A stretch of 64,000 nucleotides of DNA from CAWCAW01 sp963793645 (GCA_963793645.1 CAWCAW010000006.1:124001-188000), one strand, 5' to 3'. Numbered from the stretch's first letter, positions 1 through 8,793 are shown. Notes: generated from the sequence alone by a model not told the origin. Numbers and translations are program-made.

Positions 1-84
1 GATGGGGCTGCCGGTGGGGCCGGCACCTCAGAGGTGGGCTCGGGAGGCGGGACCGGATCGGTGCGCTGCTCGTCCGGGTCGTAG
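1..84 (+). CDS. possible 3' end of a glycine-rich protein (partial)
   Basis: Frame 1 is open from the window edge to a TAG at 82-84 and encodes 27 residues rich in Gly, Ser, Thr and Ala, ending in Arg-Cys-Ser-Ser-Gly-Ser. Low-complexity Gly/Ser tails occur on other exported proteins in this window, so it may be the end of such a protein. It is too short to prove coding. The stretch 85-296 shows no gene and should hold the promoter and leader of the stress-protein gene. Confidence 0.25.
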   Translation, partial: DGAAGGAGTSEVGSGGGTGSVRCSSGS

Positions 85-296
85 GGGCTCGTCACTGCTT
101 CTTCCCTTCCCTCCACCGCGATCCGATGGCGGTATAGCCCCATCGCATGTCGTCGAATTTGCCCGGCGAACCTGTGAACAACCTTGAAATTACCGGGCCG
201 CCAGCCTCCACGAGACTGCCTTTGCCAGGAAGTTTCGCGCTCGGCAGACTGATCGCCAGCCACAGGGTGGCAGGACGCCGCCGAAAGGGGTACGCC

Positions 297-731
297 GTGT
301 TCACCAAGATCGTCGTGGGGACCGATGGCTCGGACACGGCCAATGTGGCCGTCGAGGTCGCCATTGACCTCGCCAAGCTCTGCGGGGCCGAGCTTCACAT
401 CGTCAACGCCTACCAAGCCGTGAGCACGGCGGTGGCGGCCGCCCAGGCGGGGGTGGTGACGGCCGGCGCCGTCGAGATGAACGTCTCCCTACTCGAGGGC
501 ACCAGTGAGGAGCTCTTGGCCAAGGTGGCGGCCGCGGCCACCGGCGTCTTGGTCCATACCCATTCGGTGTTCGCGCCTCCCGCCGACGCCGTTGTACAGG
601 TGGCCGAATCCGTCGACGCCGATCTCATCGTGGTGGGCAGTAAGGGGATGAAGCGACGGGTCCTGGGCTCGGTGCCCAACTCGGTGGCGCACAAGTCGCC
701 GTGCGACGTCCTCATCGCCAAAACGACGTAA
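297..731 (+). CDS. universal stress protein (UspA family)
   Basis: A 144-residue single-domain Usp protein, the usual length for the family. It begins FTKIVVGTDGS, the beta1/loop nucleotide-binding start of the fold. It ends with the ATP-binding signature G-S-K-G, six residues, then G-S-V-P-N-S-V, which is the short-loop variant seen in many Usp proteins, followed by a CDVLIAK last strand. I chose the GTG at 297 because GAAAGGGG lies about 7 bases upstream and the domain starts there; an in-frame extension back to 147 adds only a Pro/Arg-rich stretch with no family resemblance. Usp proteins are cytoplasmic and bind ATP or other small ligands during stress or growth arrest. It stands alone, convergent with the dioxygenase gene. 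Confidence 0.9.
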   Translation: MFTKIVVGTDGSDTANVAVEVAIDLAKLCGAELHIVNAYQAVSTAVAAAQAGVVTAGAVEMNVSLLEGTSEELLAKVAAAATGVLVHTHSVFAPPADAVVQVAESVDADLIVVGSKGMKRRVLGSVPNSVAHKSPCDVLIAKTT

Positions 732-743
732 CGGGGCGAAGCA

Positions 744-1955
744 CTACCTGGCGGCCGGTTGGGAGACTGTCACCGCGGCGGCTTCACGCACGGCGCGGAT
801 CCGTTGGCGCGCCGAGTCGTCATCTGAGCCCTGCCGTGGCGGTAACCGAAACGTCGTATAGAGCACCCGGCGCTCGCTGTTCACGGGAGGTTGGGCCATG
901 TGCATGGTGCAACTCAGGTGCACGGTCACGTCCCCGCTGCGAGTGGGAAGGTCGACGACGGGGAGCTGACTGTCTTTTCTGAGCAGCGCCGGCCACACCA
1001 AGGCTCGGTGGCTCCCGGCCACGGCGCGCAACTGGCCGCTGTTGGCATCGGCTCCGGTCACCGACACGCCGACGGTCAACGAACAGCATTCATAGCTGTG
1101 GCGGCCGAGTGAGCAGTCCTTGTGCCACGGGACGTCGGAAATCCCTTCGACGATACCGATGGGCTTAATCAACGCCTCCACCGAGTTGGACTGCATCGAG
1201 CCCCACACGTGGCCATCGCCCGGGAGTGCCGCCAATCGCGCCAGGCGCTCGTCGGTACCGAAAGACGAAACCGGAGCACTGTGGCGCTCGAATCCCTGCA
1301 TGCGTACGAGGCGATCCTCGCCGTCGGAAGTACACGCCCACCAGGATTGACCGTCACCTCGCCGGTAGCCGGGCATGGCCGTGTCGATGTCTTCGGAGAT
1401 AGCGGACATCTCGCGCTCGGAAAACACGCCCTCGACGTGCAAGAACCCGGCTTCTTCGAGGAAGTGGCCCATGTCTTGGTCTGAGTCCGACAACGAGAAC
1501 GCCCGGGAGAGGTCCAATGGTTGACCGCGTCGGTCTCGGAATGCCATCGCACCGACGTGAGGAGCAACGCCGTCGAGAGCGCCGCGCAGCACGAGCCACC
1601 AGTCGAGGAGCGTCTCGAGACGACCGTGCAGTGTCAAGGCGCCACTGGAGAACCATGCCATCGGTGTCGCCTGATCGGTCACCAAGTCGTCGAGCTGGTG
1701 GTGATCGATCTGCAAGATGTCATTACCGGTGTCGGTGGCCGTTGTGATCAAGGCACGGCCGTCGAGCACCGACAACGTCCACGCCGATGAGCCGTCGACT
1801 TCGATGGTCAGAGATCTCGGTGACAGACGGCCCAGTGCGTCTCGAAGCAGATCGGCACACGTCTCGAAGGCCACCGGAAGGTCTTGCTCGAAGAACTGGC
1901 CTGGATCGACGGGAACGGTCCCGCCGTCGGTCCTGGTCCGCATGTCCACACCCAC
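744..1955 (-). CDS. phytanoyl-CoA dioxygenase (PhyH)-family Fe(II)/2-oxoglutarate oxygenase with SCP2-like N-terminal domain
   Basis: A 403-residue protein in two parts. Residues ~15-140 resemble an SCP2 sterol-carrier-like domain (IEVDG, a hydrophobic beta stretch, then WFSSGALTLHGRLETLLDWW). Residues ~165-390 resemble a PhyH dioxygenase: the iron-binding HxD is WHKD (H278, D280), a distal histidine is supplied by H346 or H352 in VHLSCTMHMAQPP, and RR at 362-363 can hold the 2-oxoglutarate carboxylate. The GSHR segment (~315) is also typical. The family hydroxylates small lipophilic or natural-product substrates; the lipid-carrier-like domain suggests a hydrophobic substrate, but which one is unknown. 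It is followed on the same strand, 17 bases upstream, by the flavin module, though a functional link is not evident. Confidence 0.75.
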   Translation of the reverse strand: MGVDMRTRTDGGTVPVDPGQFFEQDLPVAFETCADLLRDALGRLSPRSLTIEVDGSSAWTLSVLDGRALITTATDTGNDILQIDHHQLDDLVTDQATPMAWFSSGALTLHGRLETLLDWWLVLRGALDGVAPHVGAMAFRDRRGQPLDLSRAFSLSDSDQDMGHFLEEAGFLHVEGVFSEREMSAISEDIDTAMPGYRRGDGQSWWACTSDGEDRLVRMQGFERHSAPVSSFGTDERLARLAALPGDGHVWGSMQSNSVEALIKPIGIVEGISDVPWHKDCSLGRHSYECCSLTVGVSVTGADANSGQLRAVAGSHRALVWPALLRKDSQLPVVDLPTRSGDVTVHLSCTMHMAQPPVNSERRVLYTTFRLPPRQGSDDDSARQRIRAVREAAAVTVSQPAAR

Positions 1956-1972
1956 AACGGCCTCCTTGGCAC

Positions 1973-2761
1973 CTATCCGAAGCGTAGATCGGCGGCCCCG
2001 ATCAGGGGCAGGCCCTCGGTTGCCAAGAGTCGCCCCTGGTCGTCGACGACCAAGGCGCTGTACCCCGGGACCGCTTCGACCAGCGCCACTGCGTCCACGC
2101 CCCCGGCCGCGACGCCGGTTGCCAGGGCATCAGCCAGCGCCAAGTCGGGGCCTACGACGGTGACCGATCGGACGTCATCTACGCCGCCGTCGTTGCGGGG
2201 ATCGCGTACATGGAGACCTCTTTCATAAGAACCCGACGTGGCCACCGCCCCCGGTGACGCCACTGCGCACACGCATGACCCGGCATCCCCCGGATCACGA
2301 ATGCCAACAACCCACGGCCTGTCGCCATGGCGGCACCCGAAGGTGGCCACGTCGCCACCTCCATTGATCATGGCGGCCGCCACTCCCGAGTCCTGCAACA
2401 CGAGAAGCGCCTCTTGGGTAGCCCACCCTTTCACCAAGCCGGTTGGATCGACTCCGCCGGGCATGGCCCATGGGTCGAACCAGCCCCGGGACAGCTCCCG
2501 GGCCCGACGACAAAGATCGAGCACGACACTCACCTCGGTCGGACAGTCTTCGAGCCCGATCTCGCCGCGTCGCAACCGGCTGATCGGACTGGCCGGTTTG
2601 TAGGTACTGAACATGTCATCGGCTTCATGCAAACGATCGCAGGCGGCGTCGATGGCACACCGCGCATCGAAGTCATCGAGCGGGCCCGCCTCCACCACAA
2701 AGGAGAAGGCCGTTCCCATCACGTGCTCGACGTGACCAATGGTGGGCGAGGTGGCGATCAT
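1973..2761 (-). CDS. apbE: FAD:protein FMN transferase (ApbE family)
   Basis: A 262-residue protein carrying the ApbE hallmarks in order: HVMGTAFSF near the N-terminus, a D-P-T-G-L-V-K-G-W-A segment for FAD binding, NGGGDVATFG, SGSYER and ADALATG, the last providing the Asp/Thr that hold Mg2+. ApbE enzymes move FMN from FAD to a Thr or Ser in S/T-G-A-T motifs of extracytoplasmic proteins. The gene overlaps the stop of the FMN-binding-domain gene by four bases (ATGA), and that protein has a perfect target motif, so the pair is almost certainly enzyme and substrate. No signal peptide or lipobox is obvious, and it is shorter than the ~300-350 residue norm, so it may act in the cytoplasm or use another start. 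Confidence 0.9.
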   Translation of the reverse strand: MIATSPTIGHVEHVMGTAFSFVVEAGPLDDFDARCAIDAACDRLHEADDMFSTYKPASPISRLRRGEIGLEDCPTEVSVVLDLCRRARELSRGWFDPWAMPGGVDPTGLVKGWATQEALLVLQDSGVAAAMINGGGDVATFGCRHGDRPWVVGIRDPGDAGSCVCAVASPGAVATSGSYERGLHVRDPRNDGGVDDVRSVTVVGPDLALADALATGVAAGGVDAVALVEAVPGYSALVVDDQGRLLATEGLPLIGAADLRFG

Positions 2762-3168
2762 CGTTTGATGTGAAGCTTGTCCAGGGCCGCCTGCAAGGAC
2801 GACTCGTACGCCATGCTCGTCATGGTGGCGCCCGACACGGCGTCGATGTTGGCGCTTTGCGCTCGCATGGCCTCCTTATGCAACAGCGGCCCCGAGACCT
2901 CGCTGAGTTGCACCGAGTGCGCGTTGTCGTTCGGCAGCTGGAGGTTGTCGATGGCCACGATGCGCCCGCCGACCACGGTGACTCGTAGCTTCACCGGACC
3001 ATTGGGCGTGTACCCAGAACCGATACCGACGCGGCTGCCGGGAACATAGGTCCACGTGGCGCGCTTGGCGGCGGCACCAGGACCCTCGTTGTGCGTGCGA
3101 AAGCTCAGGACAAACGCCAGCCCGGCGGCAGTGGCGGCCAGCACGATCGGAGCGCGGCGCATGGTCAA
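2758..3168 (-). CDS. FMN-binding domain protein, covalent flavin carrier
   Basis: A 136-residue protein with an N-terminal membrane anchor or signal segment (MRRAPIVLAATAAGLAFVLS) and one FMN_bind domain. The motif D-A-V-S-G-A-T at ~113-119 matches the D-x2-S/T-G-A-T flavinylation site recognised by ApbE, with the last Thr as the expected FMN attachment point. Such domains shuttle electrons on the outer face of the membrane, as in the RnfG/NqrC subunits and extracellular flavin reductases. It lies between the ferric-reductase-like gene (13 bases upstream) and apbE (4-base overlap), forming one operon: membrane electron donor, flavinylated carrier, maturase. Confidence 0.9.
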   Translation of the reverse strand: MTMRRAPIVLAATAAGLAFVLSFRTHNEGPGAAAKRATWTYVPGSRVGIGSGYTPNGPVKLRVTVVGGRIVAIDNLQLPNDNAHSVQLSEVSGPLLHKEAMRAQSANIDAVSGATMTSMAYESSLQAALDKLHIKR

Positions 3169-3181
3169 TCAGCTCTCGGGC

Positions 3182-4537
3182 TCACAACACAAAGGTTTCA
3201 TAATGGATGCGCTCAGCGGCAACTCCGAGGCGACGTGCAGCTTCCACCACCTGATCACGCAGCCCCTGCGGGCCGCAGATGTAGACGTCGCGCTGGGCCA
3301 GATCGGGCACGAAGTAGTTGAGGAGGGCGGCATCGACGGGGACGACCGAACGGGGACCGACCAGTTCGTGGAGCCGGCCGTGACGCTCGGCCACCAGGGC
3401 GGCAATCTCGTCGCGAAGCACGCGCGCCTCATACGTCGAGTACCGAAGAATGACCACCACGTCCTCATCGGGGGGAAGGTCCTCGAGCAGGGCGCGCAGC
3501 GGCGTCACGCCGATGCCCGCCCCTATGAGGGCCACGGACCGACCAGACCGCTTGTGCTTGGTGAATGACCCATGAGGGCCTTCGATGAATACTCTCGTAC
3601 CGGGACGCAAGTTGGCCAGAGATCCACTGTGATCTCCGGCATCTTTGACTGTGACCCGGATCAGGGGAGGCTGGGGAAGAGCCGAGAGCGAGTACGGGTG
3701 AGCCTCCCACCACGCGCCTTTGGCCAGGAACCGCCACAAGAAGAACTGGCCGCCTGACACCTTTAAGCGATCGAGGTGGCGTCCGGTACAGGTGATCGAC
3801 ACGACACCGGGACTTTCGCCGTGGACGTCGAGCACGCGCAACCGATGATGGATGCTCCGCCAGATCGGGAGGGCCACACGGTAGCCGAGCACCACGCCGG
3901 CCGTGGCGGCCCACAGCACACTCCACCACACCCGATCGAGAGGGTGATGGACGAAGGATGCCCCGTTGGCGAGTTGGTGGGCGAAAGCCAGGGCAAGGCC
4001 GAGATAGACGTAGAGATGGATCGACCACCACGTCTCGTAGCGAAGGCGGCGGCGTGCCGCTCGCAACGACGAGGCGCCCGCCACCACGAGCAGGCCGAAG
4101 CCGAAGGTGGCGGCGACGACGTCGGGATAGGAGCCCAACAAACGGCGCAGCTCCGTCCACAGCGGGGAGCGGTCGAGCTCGGCATATCCGATGACGATGA
4201 ACACGATGTGGGCGGCGATCAACACCATGGGCCAAGAGCCGAGTTGACGGTGCCACCGAATCAAATGCTCCTGGCCGAATACGTGCTCCAACAATGGAAT
4301 CCGCGCCACTACCAGGACCATGATCAACAGGAGGTAGGAGCCCAACAATCCGGCCAAACGCCCGACGGCCAGGGCCGGCCCACCGGCGGCAGCCAACGCG
4401 TTGTTCATCTCGGCGGTGATTTCGAGCCAGACCGTAAATCCGAGACCGGCCACCAACGCGGCGATCGTCACGAGGGTGACCTCGCGCCGTCGGCGCACCG
4501 GCGACGGCGCTGAGACACGCGCTGAGCGAGTCGCCAC
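3182..4537 (-). CDS. ferric reductase-like transmembrane flavoprotein (FAD/NAD(P)H oxidoreductase)
   Basis: A 451-residue membrane flavoprotein. Residues ~20-225 hold about six hydrophobic helices with paired histidines (HRQLGSWPMVLIAAH and IHLYVYLGLALAFAH) suited to bind two hemes. Residues ~230-450 form an FNR-like module: FAD-binding HPYSLSALP, the nucleotide-binding GAGIGVTPLRALL and the C-terminal YICGPQGL. This is the architecture of ferric reductase/NADPH-oxidase-like proteins that pass electrons from cytoplasmic NAD(P)H through hemes to the outside. The adjoining FMN-binding protein is the likely acceptor. The final acceptor (iron, oxygen or another redox partner) cannot be told from sequence. 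First gene of the three-gene operon. Confidence 0.88.
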   Translation of the reverse strand: MATRSARVSAPSPVRRRREVTLVTIAALVAGLGFTVWLEITAEMNNALAAAGGPALAVGRLAGLLGSYLLLIMVLVVARIPLLEHVFGQEHLIRWHRQLGSWPMVLIAAHIVFIVIGYAELDRSPLWTELRRLLGSYPDVVAATFGFGLLVVAGASSLRAARRRLRYETWWSIHLYVYLGLALAFAHQLANGASFVHHPLDRVWWSVLWAATAGVVLGYRVALPIWRSIHHRLRVLDVHGESPGVVSITCTGRHLDRLKVSGGQFFLWRFLAKGAWWEAHPYSLSALPQPPLIRVTVKDAGDHSGSLANLRPGTRVFIEGPHGSFTKHKRSGRSVALIGAGIGVTPLRALLEDLPPDEDVVVILRYSTYEARVLRDEIAALVAERHGRLHELVGPRSVVPVDAALLNYFVPDLAQRDVYICGPQGLRDQVVEAARRLGVAAERIHYETFVL

Positions 4538-4655
4538 CGGTCCATGGTAGACCGGCCCACGTCTTCAATAGACCGACGATTCGGGCTGTCTCCGCGTGCT
4601 GACGCCGAGGTCGGCAGGCCCCGGACGGTCAGCGTTGATGACAGAAAGGAGAGTT

Positions 4656-5303
4656 ATGGGAAAGATTCGGTGCGAGATCTCCATGTCACTTGACGGCTAC
4701 AGCGCCGGCACGAACCCGAGCCTCGAAAACCCCCTCGGCGAGGGTGGCCGGCAGTTGCACGAATGGGCGTTCGGACTCGCCGCCTGGCGTGCCCCCCATG
4801 GACTCGTGGGCGGCGATGTCAACGAGAGCACGGCGGTTGTCGAAGAAAGCCTCAGCAACGTGGGTGCCACCATCATGGGCAGAAAGATGTTCGGCGGCGG
4901 CCCCGGGCCTTGGGGTGATGACCCGTGGAACGGATGGTGGGATGACAATCCTCCGTTCCACCGGCCGGTGTTCGTGCTTACGCACCATCCTCGACTTCCT
5001 CTCGAGCTCCAAGGCGGCACGACCTTCACGTTCGTCACCGACGGCGTCGAGTCCGCCGCCGAGCAGGCCCGGCGCGCCGCGGCCGGCATGGACGTCGTCG
5101 TGGCCGGCGGAGCCGACATCGTGCAGCAGTACCTGGCGGCCGGCCTGGTCGAAGAGCTCGAACTCCACATCGCGCCCGTGATCATGGGTGACGGAGTCCG
5201 GCTCTTCGACCACCTCGCAGGGGCCGACATCAGGCTCGAGCAACTGCGGGCGGTGGAGGCACCCGGGGTCACTCACGTGAAGTACCGAGTCGCTAAAAGC
5301 TGA
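4656..5303 (+). CDS. dihydrofolate reductase-family protein (RibD C-terminal-like)
   Basis: A 215-residue protein of the RibD_C/dihydrofolate-reductase superfamily. It starts GKIRCEISMSLDGYSAG, the first strand and substrate loop of the fold, and has IMGRKMFGGG (helix and phosphate loop) and VVVAGGADIVQQYLAAGLVEELELHIAPVIMGDGVRLFD, the typical cofactor-binding and dimer region. ATG 4656 is preceded by GAAAGGAGAG at ideal spacing, so the longer frame back to 4596 is rejected. These small NAD(P)H-dependent reductases are widespread in actinobacteria, mostly of unknown substrate; there is no riboflavin or folate gene next to it, so it should not be called RibD or FolA. Confidence 0.85.
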   Translation: MGKIRCEISMSLDGYSAGTNPSLENPLGEGGRQLHEWAFGLAAWRAPHGLVGGDVNESTAVVEESLSNVGATIMGRKMFGGGPGPWGDDPWNGWWDDNPPFHRPVFVLTHHPRLPLELQGGTTFTFVTDGVESAAEQARRAAAGMDVVVAGGADIVQQYLAAGLVEELELHIAPVIMGDGVRLFDHLAGADIRLEQLRAVEAPGVTHVKYRVAKS

Positions 5304-5384
5304 GCCAGGTCGAAAGAGGCCGAGACAGCCCTGGCCAAGACTGCCGTGGCCAACACAGAGCGTCAGTCGCCGAGACCCTGTCGG

Positions 5385-6284
5385 TCAGCCGCCGGGGAGA
5401 TGGTAGGACCCGGGGCCGGTACCGATTCCACCGCCGGATGGGACCGAGCTGGAGCCACCCGGGGCGGACGAGCCCGAACCGCCATAGGAAGGAGGCCCTG
5501 CGTGAGGGGTCGGCCGCGTACCTCCGGAGCCGGTTCCCGAACCGTTGTGGCCACCACCCACGCTGCCCGGCACCGAGCTGTGTGTGTGGGTGGAGCCGGT
5601 GCCGCTCGTTACTCCGCCGTGCCCAGTCCCGCCGCCGTCGACACCTCGTCCCGTCGGGAATGAACCGGGCGAAGCGGTGGGCCCGCTCGGCGCATTGTGC
5701 ATGCAGGCCTCCGGGAGGGCAGACCCCTCAACGGGCTTCCACAGCGAGGGATGCACAGCGGATGGCCCACCGAGCAGCGCATGACACGCGGCCTGCAGCA
5801 CTCGATTCGAGTGGGGCTCGACCTGGGCGCGATCGGGAGAGTCGAGCTTCACCAATGCCCCGGCCAATACTTGCGCGGCGCGTGCGGTGCTCGTGTCACT
5901 GCTCGTGGATTTCGATGCCAGATCGCTTTGCAGTGTGCTCGTATCGTTTTGCACGTTCACCACGGCCGGCGGAGTCACCGGCAAACCGACCGCGACGGCC
6001 AGGGCGCGCAGCGGCTCGGGAACGGGAGCGCCCGCCGCGAAGGCGGTGCCGGTGCCGACGACGGCCGTGGCGACGATCACGCCGACCACCGCAAATCGGC
6101 GGCGCCACGTCACCACCACCCGAGCCCGGCGCGGGCGTAGCTCACCAGACTGCTTGCGGGCGGCCAACAAACGCACGTCACGCAGGGCCTCGTAGGTGGG
6201 CTCGAGGCTGGGTACCGCGAATGAGGAGGCCAGAAGGTCGAGGATGTCGTCGTCTGACATGGGCATGGTGGCGTTCTCAGCCAT
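5385..6284 (-). CDS. membrane anti-sigma factor-like protein with Gly/Ser/Pro-rich extracytoplasmic tail
   Basis: About 299 residues. A short N-terminal cytoplasmic part (~1-65, acidic then Arg-rich) precedes one membrane helix (FAVVGVIVATAVVGTGTAFAAG, ~67-88). An extracytoplasmic domain follows, with PEPLRALAVAVGLPVTP and a Ser/Asp/Thr stretch; the last ~110 residues are very rich in Gly, Ser, Thr, His and Pro. It overlaps the stop codon of the ECF sigma gene by 8 bases, the usual coupling of sigma and anti-sigma genes. ATG 6284 has GGAG upstream; a GTG one codon earlier is possible. It lacks a recognisable zinc-binding anti-sigma HxxxCxxC motif, so the assignment rests on topology and context. 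The outer tail could sense the cell surface. Confidence 0.7.
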   Translation of the reverse strand: MAENATMPMSDDDILDLLASSFAVPSLEPTYEALRDVRLLAARKQSGELRPRRARVVVTWRRRFAVVGVIVATAVVGTGTAFAAGAPVPEPLRALAVAVGLPVTPPAVVNVQNDTSTLQSDLASKSTSSDTSTARAAQVLAGALVKLDSPDRAQVEPHSNRVLQAACHALLGGPSAVHPSLWKPVEGSALPEACMHNAPSGPTASPGSFPTGRGVDGGGTGHGGVTSGTGSTHTHSSVPGSVGGGHNGSGTGSGGTRPTPHAGPPSYGGSGSSAPGGSSSVPSGGGIGTGPGSYHLPGG

Positions 6285-6834
6285 CACTTCGCTCCAGGAG
6301 CTGGCGTAAATGCGACAAGGCGCGTGATTGGGCGGTACGAACCGCCCCTGGGCGCTTGCCGAGGGCGATGGCGGCCTGCTCGGCAGTTAGACCACCGACC
6401 ACGCGCAGCTCCAGCAGCTCGCGCTCATCCGCACTCAATTCCTCGAAGGCCTGGCGTACACGGTGGTGCTCCTCGGCCACCAGGACGTCCTCGCCGGGCT
6501 CGGAGCCCACTCCCACCGCGCCGCCGGCGATCACCGTCGCCGCCATGTGGCGATGCGACCGATCGGAGCGGCGGTGGTGGTCAGCCGACACGCGACGGGC
6601 GATGCCGAAGACCCAGCCATCGAAGCCGGAAGGACCGAGAGTGAATCCGTCGATGCCGGCCACGGCACGCGTCATGGTTTCGCTCACTGCTTCCTCGGCA
6701 TCGGTGAACCCAACTCGCCGTACGAGATAGGCGTGCAGACGCGGATAGACGCGTCGATAGAGCAGCTCCCAGGCGCCCTCGTCGCCTGTACGGGCCGCCT
6801 CGACGACATCCGCCTCGTCTTCTGTGTCACCCAT
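6277..6834 (-). CDS. ECF RNA polymerase sigma factor
   Basis: A 185-residue sigma-70 family protein with only regions 2 and 4. Region 2 is at ~20-95 (AWELLYRRVYPRLHAYLVRR, then FDGWVFGIARR), the core-binding and -10 recognition part. Region 4 is at ~125-180 (LSADERELLELRVVGGLTAEQ, then LGKRPGAVRTAQSRAL), the helix-turn-helix that reads the -35 element. Length and layout are typical of extracytoplasmic-function sigma factors. The next gene on the same strand is its membrane anti-sigma partner. The divergent gene at 6990 encodes an exported protein and is a candidate target. Confidence 0.92.
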   Translation of the reverse strand: MGDTEDEADVVEAARTGDEGAWELLYRRVYPRLHAYLVRRVGFTDAEEAVSETMTRAVAGIDGFTLGPSGFDGWVFGIARRVSADHHRRSDRSHRHMAATVIAGGAVGVGSEPGEDVLVAEEHHRVRQAFEELSADERELLELRVVGGLTAEQAAIALGKRPGAVRTAQSRALSHLRQLLERSDG

Positions 6835-6989
6835 GGCATCGCCTACTACATCGCTCAGCTCACACTGGTGTCACAACAATCTCGGCCGAAAGCCTCAAAA
6901 GCTGGACCCCTGGTGAAAGATCTGTAACGCCCGCCGCCGAGCGCCCATGTAGTGGACGAACGTACCCCCCACGTGAGGAGCGCGAACCC

Positions 6990-8738
6990 GTGCTGAGCAC
7001 AACATCGATGTCAAGCTGGAAGAAGGCCGTGACAGGCAGCATTTTTGCGGCTTCGTTGATCATCGCCGTAGTGGCCGGATCCGCCGGCATTGCCGCTGCC
7101 CAAGGCACTGGCCACGGTCCCGGACACTTCACCTTCTCTTCGTCCTCGGGCTCCGGTTCGGGTTCGAGCGCGGCTGCGAAGGGGGTCCACCGCGGAGGCC
7201 CTCGTGGCTTCTGGCACGGACCCAGCGTCAAGGGGACAGTGACCGGCACGTCCGGCTCCGGCTTCATCTTGAGCATCCCGGGCTGTTCGACACCACAGAC
7301 CATCACCACGTCGACCACCACGATGTACTTCGCGCCGGGGACGGGGGTTCCGCAAACCGGCGTAAGCAATGGTGAGCACGTCATTGTCGCCCTCGTCCCG
7401 GGCTCGACCCTGACTGCGAAGTGGGTCACGATTCTGCTGACCGAGGTCTCTGGGGTCATTACGAGTACCTCGCCCCTCGTGGTCACCGACGGCCAAGGCT
7501 TCGACCACACCATCGATCTGTCGGCCGCCACCACCTACACCCCGAGTGGGGCGACACTTTCCTTAAACGAGAACATCACCGCCTTCGGCGTGATCGCCTC
7601 TGACAATGTGTCTCTCGACGCATTGGTGATCCGCGTGCGCCCCGCGTCGACAGGCGGGCCCACCGGACCGTTTGGTAACGGCCACGTGATCGTGGGTGTG
7701 GTCGCCACGGGCACAACGACGACAACCTTTACCGTCGACGAAGCCGGCGGTACGACTGAGACCTTCACCGTCAACGGCTCGACGAAATACTTTGAGACGG
7801 GAGCGCCGACACCACCGGCGGGCGTGAGTGCAGGCGAGCACGTAGCCGTCATCCTCGTTCCAGGCGCGTCCACTCCCACCGCCAACAAGGTCGTGATCTT
7901 CTTGAACCAGCTCGACGGCACCGTCCTGTCGTCCGGCACGACCTCGTTCGTGATCGTGGACCACCAAGGGTTCTACCGCACCATCAACGTGGGCGGGGGC
8001 ACCGTTTACTCCCCGTCGGGTGCGTCATTGTCCACTCTTACGGGCAAGCACGTGGCCGCCTTCGGCACGGTCGACCCCGACGGTGTGTCGCTCGACGCCC
8101 AGTTCGTCGACGTGTTCTCGTTCCCGGCGTTCAACTCGAGCAACTGGCAGATGTGGCAGAGGGCTTCGTCCTCATGCCCGATGGTGGCGGGAACCAGCTC
8201 CAGCACCAGCTCCATCAAGACCCCCTCATGGCCGTCGAACTCCAACCCGGGCTCGAGTGGCGGTAGCGGCACGGACCACGTGATCGTGTCGGGGACGGTA
8301 CAGTCGGTGAACACGACGACGGATCTGATCGTCGTCGCCCAGCACAACGGCGGCACCACAACCGTGTTCGTCAACGGCACCACCACCTACCGCGGTGGAT
8401 CCACGTCGGACCCCAACCTGGAGACGGTGGCGGGCTTGAACGACAGCACGCCGATCACGGTGATCGGATCGCCGGGACCCGGCAGTGAGGTCACGGCTTC
8501 CCAAGTCCTCATCGGGGTGCCCGGGGGCGGCTGGGGCAATGGTCCCGGGTCGGGCTACGGAAGTGGCAACAAGGTGTCTGGCCACGACGGCCCTGCACCG
8601 AGTTCGCACTTCAGCGGACCGCCGAGCTTCACCTCGGGCGGGGGCAGCCGATCCGATGGCGGAACGAACGGCGGTAGCGGTTTGGGCGGCGGAACCGGGG
8701 GCGACAAGTCCCCGTTCGGCGGTCAACCGGGCCACTGA
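6990..8738 (+). CDS. secreted repeat protein, DUF5666-like domains
   Basis: A 582-residue exported protein. Residues 1-38 form a signal peptide (Lys-containing start, hydrophobic SIFAASLIIAVVAGSAGIAAAQ). After a Ser/Gly linker come about three related beta-rich units (~75-215, ~225-370, ~430-515). Each has the pattern of a GTV strand, Thr-rich strands, GEHVIVALVPGS-like and TATKV-like segments, VTDGQGF and ATTYTPSGA, resembling DUF5666 repeats. The C-terminus (~520-582) is Gly/Ser-rich with no membrane anchor or LPxTG. GTG 6990 is preceded by GAGGAG at 9-10 bases. Function unknown. It is divergent from the ECF sigma operon and has the motif TAACGCCCGC about 65 bases before its start. Confidence 0.75.
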   Translation: MLSTTSMSSWKKAVTGSIFAASLIIAVVAGSAGIAAAQGTGHGPGHFTFSSSSGSGSGSSAAAKGVHRGGPRGFWHGPSVKGTVTGTSGSGFILSIPGCSTPQTITTSTTTMYFAPGTGVPQTGVSNGEHVIVALVPGSTLTAKWVTILLTEVSGVITSTSPLVVTDGQGFDHTIDLSAATTYTPSGATLSLNENITAFGVIASDNVSLDALVIRVRPASTGGPTGPFGNGHVIVGVVATGTTTTTFTVDEAGGTTETFTVNGSTKYFETGAPTPPAGVSAGEHVAVILVPGASTPTANKVVIFLNQLDGTVLSSGTTSFVIVDHQGFYRTINVGGGTVYSPSGASLSTLTGKHVAAFGTVDPDGVSLDAQFVDVFSFPAFNSSNWQMWQRASSSCPMVAGTSSSTSSIKTPSWPSNSNPGSSGGSGTDHVIVSGTVQSVNTTTDLIVVAQHNGGTTTVFVNGTTTYRGGSTSDPNLETVAGLNDSTPITVIGSPGPGSEVTASQVLIGVPGGGWGNGPGSGYGSGNKVSGHDGPAPSSHFSGPPSFTSGGGSRSDGGTNGGSGLGGGTGGDKSPFGGQPGH

Positions 8739-8793
8739 CCGACGCACCGTCACGATGACCCCGAGGTCATCGGACTCAGTGAAGCGGACAAGT

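Noticed and set aside
195..290. Cobalamin-riboswitch-like box before the universal stress gene
   Set aside because: AGCCTCCACGAGACTGCC only partly matches a B12 box, and no supporting stems or cobalamin gene context were found.
5438..6730. 430-codon plus-strand Arg-rich frame opposite the sigma/anti-sigma genes
   Set aside because: Sigma regions 2 and 4 and a membrane helix are clear on the other strand; this frame is a high-GC shadow.
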